Shown here in pieces: positions 21,894-29,841 of a stretch of 42,833 nucleotides of DNA. Numbering within the stretch: position 1 is the first letter of the stretch; each line of letters opens with the position of its first letter. The stretch comes from Eubacterium sp. GTDB taxonomy: Bacteria; Bacillota; Clostridia; Oscillospirales; Acutalibacteraceae. The position numbers and the translations under genes are program-made. The stretch lies in assembly GCA_022511185.1 (NCBI GenBank), contig JAFLSA010000004.1, positions 1-42,833 on the forward strand, written 5' to 3'. Under the pieces are notes generated by a model. It was not told the origin of the DNA. It saw only the letters and a list, made by a program, of their open reading frames with translations, and did not search any database.

Positions 21894-22709
21894 TTATTTT
21901 AATTTTGTGCGTTTATTTATGTCACATAAAATGGTCAATGAAAATACGCCTGACATCAGGTATGTAACCGAGGAAAAGGTCACTTCGCTGAATGTACTGA
22001 AATCCATCATAATCAAAACAATTCTTGGCAAGGCTACTATAAACGCCATAGCCGTAAGCATAAGAGAAAAAAATACAAACGCTCTTGTTGCACCTGCGTT
22101 CTTTTTATCTACTGCTGAAATCATACTGAAAAGAAAGCAAAGTGTTATACAAATCAAGATAAATTCACTGAAAAGCTCGACGTTATTTTTCACGTCAATA
22201 ATTTGTGACATTATTCCGATGAGCTTTGAAAATGCCCACACAACCGGAGCGAAATGGAGAAAAGTGAAATTTTTAAAATCGTAATTTTCATTCCTCTCGG
22301 TCAGTGCCAAGGTTAAAAAATAAAAGCAGCTTATCAGTGCAAACACACCTGAAACACCCATAGGGATAAGGTATACGTAATCAATATAAAACACGCTTGA
22401 GACGTATGAATAGCAGTTATATCCCTGATGGATAAAATCGTAAAAAAACGACAGTGAAAGCAAAGCCGATGATAAAAAAATACTTTTTTTGCCGTTTGAA
22501 ATATCAAAAGTTTCTGCTAAATCTTTTTTAAACACAGAGTAGATAACAGCAAAAACAAAGCATAAAAATATCAGTAAATAAAGTATGTAGGAGTCTGTAT
22601 TACCGTTAAAGGATATTTTACCGAAAAGCTGAAAAAAGCGCAAAACACAAGAAGCAATCACTGTTATTATTATCAATAAAACAGGTAGTCTTGCTCTCGT
22701 CTTTTGCAC
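21894..22709 (-). CDS. Seven-TM membrane protein of unknown function
   Basis: A 271-residue protein I do not recognise, with about seven hydrophobic helices spaced over its whole length (LPVLLIIITVIASCVLRFF, YILYLLIFLCFVFAVIYSVF, SIFLSSALLSLSFFYDF and further). Soluble loops are short, no catalytic motif is apparent, and it ends in the basic CDINKRTKLK. It starts at GTG after AAAGGAGAAAAGAA. The AEC transporter follows 18 bases later. A transport or sensing partner of that carrier is possible but unproven. Confidence 0.75.
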   Translation of the reverse strand: MQKTRARLPVLLIIITVIASCVLRFFQLFGKISFNGNTDSYILYLLIFLCFVFAVIYSVFKKDLAETFDISNGKKSIFLSSALLSLSFFYDFIHQGYNCYSYVSSVFYIDYVYLIPMGVSGVFALISCFYFLTLALTERNENYDFKNFTFLHFAPVVWAFSKLIGIMSQIIDVKNNVELFSEFILICITLCFLFSMISAVDKKNAGATRAFVFFSLMLTAMAFIVALPRIVLIMMDFSTFSEVTFSSVTYLMSGVFSLTILCDINKRTKLK

Positions 22710-22814
22710 TTCTTTTCTCCTTTAAGTTGACGGTAGTCGAAATAATATGGTTTTGAGCCAATCTTTTCCGCCAATACTTCGTTAAATTATTTTTGAATAC
22801 CTTAAATTAAAGCA

Positions 22815-24191
22815 TTATTTTTCAACTCGCCGTGATATATCAACAAACTTTTTTGAATGGCTGACACTCTTATATGCAGGGCGCATAATCTTACCGCCTG
22901 AGGTAAGCTCCTCAAGTCTGTGAGCGCACCAGCCTGCAATTCTTGCCGTGGCAAAAAGAGGAGTGAACAAATCATCAGGTATACCGAGCACCTTGTAAAC
23001 AAGACCTGAATAAAGGTCAACGTTTGCGCACATCGTCTTGTCAACTCCCTTAATTTCTGCAAATACTTCGGGCGTTAAACGCTCGATATTTTCAAGTGTC
23101 TTGAATTCCTTTTCATAACCCTTTTCAAGCGCAAGCTTTTTAGCGTTTTCCTTAAGTATTACGGCACGTGGGTCGGACTTTGTATAAACAGCGTGACCCA
23201 TACCGTAAATAAGGCCTAAGCCGTCACCTGCTTCTTTATTCAGAATCTTTACAAGATAGTCCTTAACCTGTGACGGATCAGTCGAATCAGGAAGTGCCTC
23301 CATAATCTCATTCATCTGTGCCGCTACTCTGAGATTAGCACCACCGTGACGCGGGCCTTTGAGCGAGCCGAAGCCTGCAGTAATTGCAGAATATGTATCC
23401 GTGCCGCTTGATGTCAAAACTCTTGTAGAAAAGGTTGAGTTATTACCGCCGCCGTGGTCAGCGTGAAGCACAAGGCAGATGTCAAGAAGTCTCGCTTCCT
23501 CGTGAGTAAACTTTTTATCAGGTCTCAGCTGATTGAGAATATACTCGGCCGTCGCCTGCTCCTTTCTGATTGGGTGAAGGAACATTGTCTTATTATAAAA
23601 CGCACGGCGCTTAACCTGATAAGCGCTGTTCATAATAGTAGGCATCTGTGCAATAAGCTGAAGCGACTGGCGAAGCACGTTTGGAATTGAGATATCATCA
23701 GGATTTTCGTCAAAGGAATAGAGCATCATAACACTTCGTGCCATTTTGTTCATAATATCCTTTGAAGGATTTTTCATAATCATATCTTCAATAAACTCAT
23801 CAGGGAGTGTTCGGCACTCAGCAAGAACCTCACGAAGACTTACAAGCTGACTTTCAGTAGGAAGCTCTCCGAAAAGAAGCAGCCACACTACCTCCTCATA
23901 ACCGAAGCGGTCATTATCAATACAGCTTTTAACGATATCGTTAATGTCATAGCCTCTGTAGGAAAGCTTACCGTCCTTTGGTATCCTTTCACCGTCAAGA
24001 ATATAGTAGCCCTCAACAGAGCAGATACGAGTCAGACCTGCCATAACACCCGTACCGTCGCTGTTTCTGAGTCCTCTTTTAACGTGATATTTTTCATAAT
24101 CCTCTTTCTTTATGGAGTTATTCTTATCAAGCTCACTGCATAAACTTGAAAGGGCGTCCATCGAAATCGGGGAAATATAATTTGCCGGCAT
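22815..24191 (-). CDS. Citrate synthase
   Basis: A 458-residue type I-fold citrate synthase: EGYYILDGERIPKDGKLSYRGYDINDI near the start, the oxaloacetate/CoA-binding CLVLHADHGGGNNSTFSTRV (first catalytic His), FGSLKGPRHGGANLRV, and GMGHAVYTKSDPRA (second His). The catalytic Asp is expected in FATARIAGWCAHRLEEL or the segment before it. It joins acetyl-CoA and oxaloacetate to citrate, which in such anaerobes mainly feeds glutamate synthesis; a 2-methylcitrate or Re-type enzyme is unlikely from these motifs. The ATG follows AAAGGAGAAACATT. It has its own consensus promoter and no neighbouring TCA-cycle genes. Confidence 0.95.
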   Translation of the reverse strand: MPANYISPISMDALSSLCSELDKNNSIKKEDYEKYHVKRGLRNSDGTGVMAGLTRICSVEGYYILDGERIPKDGKLSYRGYDINDIVKSCIDNDRFGYEEVVWLLLFGELPTESQLVSLREVLAECRTLPDEFIEDMIMKNPSKDIMNKMARSVMMLYSFDENPDDISIPNVLRQSLQLIAQMPTIMNSAYQVKRRAFYNKTMFLHPIRKEQATAEYILNQLRPDKKFTHEEARLLDICLVLHADHGGGNNSTFSTRVLTSSGTDTYSAITAGFGSLKGPRHGGANLRVAAQMNEIMEALPDSTDPSQVKDYLVKILNKEAGDGLGLIYGMGHAVYTKSDPRAVILKENAKKLALEKGYEKEFKTLENIERLTPEVFAEIKGVDKTMCANVDLYSGLVYKVLGIPDDLFTPLFATARIAGWCAHRLEELTSGGKIMRPAYKSVSHSKKFVDISRRVEK

Positions 24192-24263
24192 AATGTTTCT
24201 CCTTTCGTAGATTTGTAAGAAAGCAAATAACTTATATAAACAAAATAGTATTCGTATCAAGAT

Positions 24264-24292
24264 ATTATACCTTTTATTTAATATAAAGTCAA
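24264..24292 (-). promoter_or_regulatory. Promoter of citrate synthase
   Basis: On the minus strand TTGACT (24287-24292), a 17-base spacer and consensus TATAAT (24264-24269). Confidence 0.8.
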
Positions 24293-24304
24293 GGAGATGA
24301 CATT

Positions 24305-24457
24305 ATGAAAAAAATACTGATTGTATACGCCGTGATGTTTGCACTGACAATTCTGATACCGGCAATCATCTGTTTTACGGACACGACCTCCGGCAGTCAG
24401 GAGGAGCTTGTTACTATTTTCAGGCAGCAGATCAGTCTAATTGGCTGTTATCACTAA
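24305..24457 (+). CDS. Small membrane ORF, possible truncated SpoIID-like N-terminus
   Basis: A 50-codon frame behind a perfect AAGGAG: MKKILIVYAVMFALTILIPA is an N-terminal membrane anchor, followed by a short tail containing ELVTIFRQQ. Anchors of this form, with a PAI end and a following VFR-like strand, recall the start of SpoIID, the sporulation peptidoglycan hydrolase. The frame stops after running 26 bases antisense into the end of gerC, so no SpoIID catalytic part exists. It may be a real small protein or a remnant of a broken gene. The ribosome site and clean start support translation; the SpoIID link is a guess. Confidence 0.4.
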   Translation: MKKILIVYAVMFALTILIPAIICFTDTTSGSQEELVTIFRQQISLIGCYH

Positions 24458-25571
24458 TTTTTTTGAGTTCGGATTTTACGTTTACTTTCAACTCGACCGT
24501 TTTAAAATAAGTGTCCCATTCATCAGCTACTTTGTCATATGATACCGGACTGTCCTTTGCAAGATACTCCCCTATCCTCAGGCTGTCACTGTTATTCTCT
24601 TTGCAGGCGTTAAATGCTTTGGTGCAAAGGCGTCTTACTTCCTCTTCTGTCTTTGTGCTTATTCTATCAAGGTCATCTTCTCTGAGTTTTGTTAAAATAC
24701 CATTTTCAATTTCATCAATCACAAGCAGATTTTTAATATCCACAATAAAATTTATATTACCGTCAATAATTTCTATACGCTTCTTGACCTTAACAGCGGT
24801 AATATGAACACCTGCCTTGCCAAACTCATCATCCTTAAATTCAACAGAGCAGTTCTTGACCTTGCCTGACATCAAAAGAAAACCCATAGTTTCGTCATCG
24901 TCTGTAACGTAGACAAGCCTGCCTTTACTGAAAAGTCCGATTCCTTTTGACTCTACACTTTCCTTTTCTTTTTCCTTTTTGAGTACAGGCAGATAAATAT
25001 CTGAGGTTTTGTCAGCCGCCATATTGAGAAGTTCGCCAACCGTCACATAAGCGCTGACACCTGCTTCCTCTCCGTTTTTCATAAGATAGACCATATTTTC
25101 ACACGGAACGCCTGCATCATTTTCCTTGCTTTCAATAATGTCCTTTGATTTATCATCGGCTATACATACTGCCACGTCAACACGGGAATCTGACGAACGC
25201 AGGAAATAATCAAGCTTTTCTTTGAAATCAGTCTCGGCAATATCACGGCAGAAAATAATAATTTTATTCTGACCGAAAAACAGCTTTTTGGATACACTCT
25301 TTGAAAGATTAGAGACGGCGTCAACAATCGTGTCGCCCTTTTCCTCAGTATTATACGTTCTGTTTCCCTCGGGGGTTTCACTGCTCGTTGCCGCGCCTAA
25401 TTTAAGCGTCTGAATTATAACGTTCACCTTATCATCACGCATCTCGACCCCCATTCCCTCAACAATAAGCATATCCTTGAGATGAACAGCCTCCATACAG
25501 CCTGAAAGCATTGAAGCTATAAGAACAACACAAGCAATTATTTTAAAACTTTTCAACAAGCTCATCACCAT
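24432..25571 (-). CDS. gerC: Spore germination lipoprotein, Ger(x)C family
   Basis: A 379-residue lipoprotein. The N-terminal signal ends in the lipobox ASMLSGC, so Cys25 would be lipidated. Then come EGMGVEMRDDKVNVIIQTLKLG and KKLFFGQNKIIIFCRDIAE, typical of the GerAC domain 1, and a C-terminal domain ending TYFKTVELKVNVKSELKKI. It forms the C subunit of a GerA-type germinant receptor in the spore inner membrane. It overlaps the end of gerB by 29 bases. The exact start is unclear: ATG at 25571, a second ATG two codons on, or a TTG after GGTGATGAG. Forespore expression is expected, but I could not identify a sigma-G promoter. Confidence 0.92.
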   Translation of the reverse strand: MVMSLLKSFKIIACVVLIASMLSGCMEAVHLKDMLIVEGMGVEMRDDKVNVIIQTLKLGAATSSETPEGNRTYNTEEKGDTIVDAVSNLSKSVSKKLFFGQNKIIIFCRDIAETDFKEKLDYFLRSSDSRVDVAVCIADDKSKDIIESKENDAGVPCENMVYLMKNGEEAGVSAYVTVGELLNMAADKTSDIYLPVLKKEKEKESVESKGIGLFSKGRLVYVTDDDETMGFLLMSGKVKNCSVEFKDDEFGKAGVHITAVKVKKRIEIIDGNINFIVDIKNLLVIDEIENGILTKLREDDLDRISTKTEEEVRRLCTKAFNACKENNSDSLRIGEYLAKDSPVSYDKVADEWDTYFKTVELKVNVKSELKKISDNSQLD

Positions 25572-26589
25572 AATTTCTCTTTTTAAAAATCAATGCTAAA
25601 AGCGGAATAATCACACCAAAAACGGCAAACGGAGCAAAATTAACTATCTGCGGCAGAGTGTTGACCTGAACAAGCTCTGTAAAGATAAGCGATACGATAA
25701 ACGCTAAAGAAGCGGAAATTACGCATTTTGTGCTTTTCTTCATAGGCCTGAATGCAATACCTGAGCAGTATATCAAAAGAACAGATTTGGTAAATATACC
25801 GAATATCCAGAAGGAAATATATAAAACGTCAATCCTTTCAAACAGGCCGATCTTTGCATACTGGAACAAAGTATAAATTGGAAAAACCTGAAGTGAAGCC
25901 GCATCGCCCATAACCGCATTGACAAAAAGCACAAGCACAAAAAGCGAGAAAAAGGACGCAATCAAAGACCATACATACGGTTTTACCGCCCTGCCGTTGA
26001 CTTTTTTTGAAAGGCATAAAAACAACGCTAACTCCGTAGAATTTCCCGTCATAGTAAGAATATTATTTATCATTTCATCATTGCTGTTTCTTATTACAGG
26101 ATAGAGATTAATCTCCTGATAATTTTGTAAATTCAAAATAAGTGCAGCAAGAATTGAAGCTACTAAAAGTGAAAACCCGAATGCTGAAAATCTGGACAGC
26201 CCCTCTATACCGAGATATGCACCGTAAAAAGCACAAGCGGCAACTATAATTGAAAACATCCACGCCTGTGAATTTGGGTTAAGCGTAGTCGATGCAAAGT
26301 ATGAAAATCTGCTGATATTTATCCCTGCAATAAATATAAAATAGAGCGAATAAAAAAATCCTACCCACTTAATGTCAAAGGGATTTTTATGCTTTTTATA
26401 ACAGTAAATTGCAGGAAGTGACAAAAGCAGAGTAGCACCCATAGATGCTAAAACGCTTATTAAAAAATCCGTATTCATTAAGCTTACTGAAGTCGACTGA
26501 ACAGTCGTCATACTGACAACTATTCTGCTGATATAAAGCAGAAAAAAAATACTTACAGGTGCTATTTTATCCCTTTTTGCCTGTGTCAA
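25543..26589 (-). CDS. gerB: Spore germination permease-like protein, GerB family
   Basis: A 348-residue protein with about ten hydrophobic helices, of the APC superfamily as in GerAB: ISVLASMGATLLLSLPAIYCY, RFSAFGFSLLVASILAALILN, ALFLCLSKKVNGRAVKPYVW. In GerAB the corresponding bundle binds germinants such as amino acids, and specificity varies. It overlaps gerA by 23 bases and gerC by 29, so the three are translated as a unit. I prefer a TTG start eight bases after GAGAGG over a GTG three codons upstream that overlaps that ribosome site. Confidence 0.92.
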   Translation of the reverse strand: MTQAKRDKIAPVSIFFLLYISRIVVSMTTVQSTSVSLMNTDFLISVLASMGATLLLSLPAIYCYKKHKNPFDIKWVGFFYSLYFIFIAGINISRFSYFASTTLNPNSQAWMFSIIVAACAFYGAYLGIEGLSRFSAFGFSLLVASILAALILNLQNYQEINLYPVIRNSNDEMINNILTMTGNSTELALFLCLSKKVNGRAVKPYVWSLIASFFSLFVLVLFVNAVMGDAASLQVFPIYTLFQYAKIGLFERIDVLYISFWIFGIFTKSVLLIYCSGIAFRPMKKSTKCVISASLAFIVSLIFTELVQVNTLPQIVNFAPFAVFGVIIPLLALIFKKRNYGDELVEKF

Positions 26590-28033
26590 TATCTGCACCT
26601 CTCAATTCATTTACACGCACCTTGCGTTTTGATAATTTCAGCCACGTTTCCCTGTAGAATATATCACCAAGCGAATGCTTATCAAGCGGAGAAATTGGAG
26701 CTGAAAGCGGAATACCGAACGGGTCAAGCGAACAGATATTCATAAATATAACACCTGCACCGAATACGATTCCGTACACTCCGAATAAGCCGCCGAATAT
26801 AATAAACAAAAATCTTAATACTGACACGCTCTCATATAACGGATATACAACGTATGAGGATATAGCGGTCATTGCGATTACAACGAGCATAGGTGCACCG
26901 ATAATTCCCGCAGAAACAGTAGTTTCACCGATGATAATACCGCCGATGATTGAAACAGCGTGGCCGATAGCCTTCGGCAGTCTTAAGCCTGCCTCTCTCA
27001 TAATTTCATAAAGAATCAAAAGCATAATAGCCTCTGTCATAAGGGAAAACGGAGTTGTGATTTCCTCCGACGCAATTGTGTATAAAAGATTAGTCGGTAT
27101 CAGCTCCTGATGAAAGGTGCCTATTCCCACATATATTCCCGGCAGAAAAATTGAAATTAGAAAGCTGAAATATTTTAGCACCCTTATAAAACCGCTGTGA
27201 AACGGAGGATTATCATAATCATCAACTGACTGAAAATTATCGCTGAAAAGATACGGAAGGAAAATAACAAAGGGCGTACCCTCAACCATTATAACGACTC
27301 TGCCCTCAAGCAGCTTTGAGACGGCAACGTCAGGGCGTTCGGTATTACCGACACAGGAGAAAAATGATTTTATATCAGTATCAACAAACGGTACAAGCTC
27401 GCCGTAATCAACAACTGTATTGAGCCTTGCTGTATAGAGACGGCGTTCGACCTCACTTACAAGCTCGCTGTCGGCACGGTTGTCAATATAGGCAATGACA
27501 ACTGGAGTATCAGCCGCCGAGCCTAATTTGATTTGCTTGAACTTGAGATGATGCGTTTTAAGCCTTTTTCTGAGCAGAGCCTTGTTGTCATTGAGTGCCT
27601 CGATAAAGCATTCCTTTGCGCCCTTAACGTTGCTTTCATTTGACGGCTCGTCTATCGAACGCCTTGCCCAGCCCTGAATACCGAACACAAGTGCCTTATT
27701 GCAGCCGTCGAGCACGAATACGCAAAAACCACTCATCAAAAAGTAGTAGCAATCCTTAAAGGTTGTCGCCTCATTAAGCTCAAGTGAATTTACAACACTC
27801 AGCTTGATTTGGTTGTAAAGGTCAATATTGTCATCGAATTCAAGCTCCCTTTCAAGTATCGGAGACACTACCATCTGCGAAAGCTGAAGCGAATCAATAA
27901 GTCCGTCCATTGCACAGAAAAATCCTTTTTCACCGCATATAACCGCCTCACGAAGCAGGAAATCCGAGCAGTCTTTAAAATCATCTTCAAATCTTTTTTT
28001 GTTATTGTCATAATCAGGATACAGATTATCCAT
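26567..28033 (-). CDS. gerA: Spore germination protein, GerA family
   Basis: A 488-residue protein, the A subunit of a GerA-type receptor. A large soluble N-terminal domain (about residues 1-240) contains CNKALVFGIQGWARRSIDEPSNESNVKGAKECFIEAL and VVIAYIDNRADSELV. Next are GRVVIMVEGTPFVIFLPYLF and about five membrane helices (LPGIYVGIGTFHQELIP, ISYVVYPLYESVSVLRFLFIIFGGLFGVYGIVFG). The RSxxEP-like RSIDEPSNE is a family hallmark. The start is the ATG after GGTGATAAAT. It begins a gerA-gerB-gerC operon, divergent from DUF421-DUF4363 with an 80-base gap. Confidence 0.95.
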   Translation of the reverse strand: MDNLYPDYDNNKKRFEDDFKDCSDFLLREAVICGEKGFFCAMDGLIDSLQLSQMVVSPILERELEFDDNIDLYNQIKLSVVNSLELNEATTFKDCYYFLMSGFCVFVLDGCNKALVFGIQGWARRSIDEPSNESNVKGAKECFIEALNDNKALLRKRLKTHHLKFKQIKLGSAADTPVVIAYIDNRADSELVSEVERRLYTARLNTVVDYGELVPFVDTDIKSFFSCVGNTERPDVAVSKLLEGRVVIMVEGTPFVIFLPYLFSDNFQSVDDYDNPPFHSGFIRVLKYFSFLISIFLPGIYVGIGTFHQELIPTNLLYTIASEEITTPFSLMTEAIMLLILYEIMREAGLRLPKAIGHAVSIIGGIIIGETTVSAGIIGAPMLVVIAMTAISSYVVYPLYESVSVLRFLFIIFGGLFGVYGIVFGAGVIFMNICSLDPFGIPLSAPISPLDKHSLGDIFYRETWLKLSKRKVRVNELRGADIDTGKKG

Positions 28034-28113
28034 ATTTATCACCATAGTTACTTTTTGCAAAAGTGCTTTGGTTATTCACAAAAAATAATCACACAATATA
28101 TACGGTGAACATT

Positions 28114-28788
28114 ATGGCAATTAATTTTATAAGAGCAATTGTAATTTACGTTTTTGTTATCATCGCAGTCAGACTTATGGGTAAACGGCAGGTCGGCGAA
28201 CTAAAACCGCACGAGCTTGTTATCACGATTCTTTTAAGCGCAGTAGCACTTATACCGCTTGAGGAAAATTCTATGCCGCTTGCAAACTGCTTAGTACCTA
28301 TACTCCTTTTTATAAGTATGGAAATTATCGTCTCCGTTATTTCAATGAAAAGCCTGTGGTTCAGAAATCTCCTTCAGGGCAGACCCATATTCATTATCAG
28401 GAAAGGCAAGCTCGACCAGAAGAAGCTAAGCGAAATGAGGTTTACAATTGATGACGTAATTGACGCTTTAAGACAAAAGGATATATTTGATTTGTCTGAG
28501 GTTGAGGACGCTGTTATTGAAACAAACGGCTCAATATCAGTTCTGCCAAAGGCTGAAAACAGGCCGCTTACCCCGAAGGATATGGGCATCACTCCAAAGG
28601 ATAACGGCATACCGATAACTATTGTTATGGACGGCAAGCCTGTTAACGAATATTTTAATGAGTATAAAATTGATGACAAAAGAATTGAGCTTGTTATCAG
28701 AAACACACAAAAAGACGTCAGCAAGATTATGCTGCTGACGATTGACGATAAGGGTAACACTTTTTTGATAGAAAAGGAGAATAAATGA
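28114..28788 (+). CDS. DUF421 (YetF-like) membrane protein
   Basis: A 224-residue protein with three N-terminal helices (FIRAIVIYVFVIIAVRLMGKRQVGELKPHELVITILLSAVALIP) and a soluble C-terminal half of two domains (RFTIDDVIDALRQKDIFDLSEVEDAVIETNGSISVLPK). The signature RLMGKRQ-GEL identifies DUF421, a family including Bacillus YetF and YrbG, of unclear function. The start is the ATG after ACGGTGAACATT. It is divergent from the gerA operon and overlaps the following DUF4363 gene by four bases (ATGA). In spore-formers such pairs often sit beside germination genes, suggesting a spore-membrane role (inference). Confidence 0.9.
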   Translation: MAINFIRAIVIYVFVIIAVRLMGKRQVGELKPHELVITILLSAVALIPLEENSMPLANCLVPILLFISMEIIVSVISMKSLWFRNLLQGRPIFIIRKGKLDQKKLSEMRFTIDDVIDALRQKDIFDLSEVEDAVIETNGSISVLPKAENRPLTPKDMGITPKDNGIPITIVMDGKPVNEYFNEYKIDDKRIELVIRNTQKDVSKIMLLTIDDKGNTFLIEKENK

Positions 28789-29162
28789 AAAGACTTTATA
28801 TAGCGATTTTATTTTTAGCAGTTGCGATTTCCCTGTGCATTTTTGAGCAGTACACCGTTACAAGTGCTTACAAGGAAGCCACACAGTATTTAAACACGGC
28901 AATTGAGGAAGTAAAAAAGGAGGACTATAAAAGTGCAAAGGAAACCTGTGAAAACTTGAGTAGCTACTGGTCAGAAAAGCAAAAATTTATGACGGCAATG
29001 ATTGACCACGGCGCACTCGACGACACAAGCATAACGATATATGCCCTTGCAGATTTGGCAGAGAACGAAAGCGACGACCTTGAGAACGAGCTGATAACAG
29101 CAAAGAATCAAATAAAATCAATTCACGATAATCAAAAAATAACATTCGGAAATGTATTTTAG
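28785..29162 (+). CDS. DUF4363 family protein
   Basis: A 125-residue protein with an N-terminal membrane anchor (LYIAILFLAVAISLCIF) and an exported all-helical domain: EATQYLNTAIEEVKKEDYKSAKETCENLSSYWSEKQKFMTAMIDHGALDDTSITIYALADLAE. The pattern matches DUF4363. It begins within the stop of the DUF421 gene (ATGA), so the two are coupled and probably form a complex on the outer face of the membrane. Function unknown. A hairpin terminator follows. Confidence 0.85.
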   Translation: MKRLYIAILFLAVAISLCIFEQYTVTSAYKEATQYLNTAIEEVKKEDYKSAKETCENLSSYWSEKQKFMTAMIDHGALDDTSITIYALADLAENESDDLENELITAKNQIKSIHDNQKITFGNVF

Positions 29163-29168
29163 TATAAA

Positions 29169-29199
29169 AAATCGGGCTGAGAAAATCTCAGTCCGATTT
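29169..29199 (+). terminator. Terminator of the DUF421-DUF4363 operon
   Basis: A 14-bp stem (AAATCGGGCTGAGA with TCTCAGTCCGATTT, one G-T wobble) and a 3-base loop, ending in a short T-run. Confidence 0.7.
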
Positions 29200-29213
29200 G
29201 TCTTGTTATATCA

Positions 29214-29753
29214 TTATTGATTAATTACTTGAGATAATATGCTCCAGTATACTTCCATATCAATGACTTCTAAATTGTCGATTGAATCCGAACCTCCTAA
29301 AAAGAGAGGAACTTTGTATCCAACACATTGATTATAATCAATATCAGTTTTACTGTTTTGATACCATTCATTAAAAAATGATAAGGCAAGACATTCTTCA
29401 TTATATTCGGGGATTTCATTATTTAAAAAGCTTAGAAAATCACAAGGAATTTCAAGCACATCGTTAGTCCCGATTTCAAACATTAAAACATTTCCTTTCG
29501 TTTTAGCTCTGCAATCAATTGCAAAGCAACGACCAAGCCAATCAAATCCAAATGCTTTAAAACACCCTGAAAAATTATTATATGCTTCGCCTATTATGCC
29601 ATCCCATTTTTTCAAATCATCATCTTTGAAAACACGAAACATCCCATTATACAATTGCATTCCACCAAAAGATTTAATAAATGCAATAAAAGAATCTGCA
29701 TTTACTTCATAATCAGTATGAATATTAAAGAAGTTCACGAAATTTCTGAACAT
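29214..29753 (-). CDS. Tdi1/DUF1851-like immunity protein, orphan
   Basis: A 179-residue soluble protein. FGGMQLYNGMFRVFKDDDLKKWDGIIGEAY and FGFDWLGRCFAIDCRAKTKGNVLMFEIGTNDVLEIPCDFLSFLNNEI fit the DUF1851/GAD-like family, to which T6SS immunity protein Tdi1 belongs. These proteins neutralise toxins of the ADP-ribosyltransferase or nuclease kind in polymorphic toxin systems. No toxin, secretion gene or repeat is adjacent, so it is an orphan immunity gene, possibly protecting against toxins of competitors. It is AT-rich compared with lepA upstream. The ATG follows GGGGGAATAATT. Confidence 0.65.
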   Translation of the reverse strand: MFRNFVNFFNIHTDYEVNADSFIAFIKSFGGMQLYNGMFRVFKDDDLKKWDGIIGEAYNNFSGCFKAFGFDWLGRCFAIDCRAKTKGNVLMFEIGTNDVLEIPCDFLSFLNNEIPEYNEECLALSFFNEWYQNSKTDIDYNQCVGYKVPLFLGGSDSIDNLEVIDMEVYWSILSQVINQ

Positions 29754-29841
29754 AATTATTCCCCCAAATAAATATGCAACTGATTATCAGCTTTCGATTT
29801 TCTTTTTTCTTATCATCAGCTTGTTTATAGCTAAATCACCT

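Noticed and set aside
28034-28113. A sigma-G-type forespore promoter in front of gerA or DUF421
   Set aside because: TGAATA is present on the minus strand, but no CATNNTA-like box lies at 17-18 bases, and the plus-strand CAATATA lacks a partner.
29214-29753. A type VI secretion locus
   Set aside because: Only a single Tdi1-like protein is present; no T6SS structural gene or toxin occurs in the window, and the organism appears Gram-positive.
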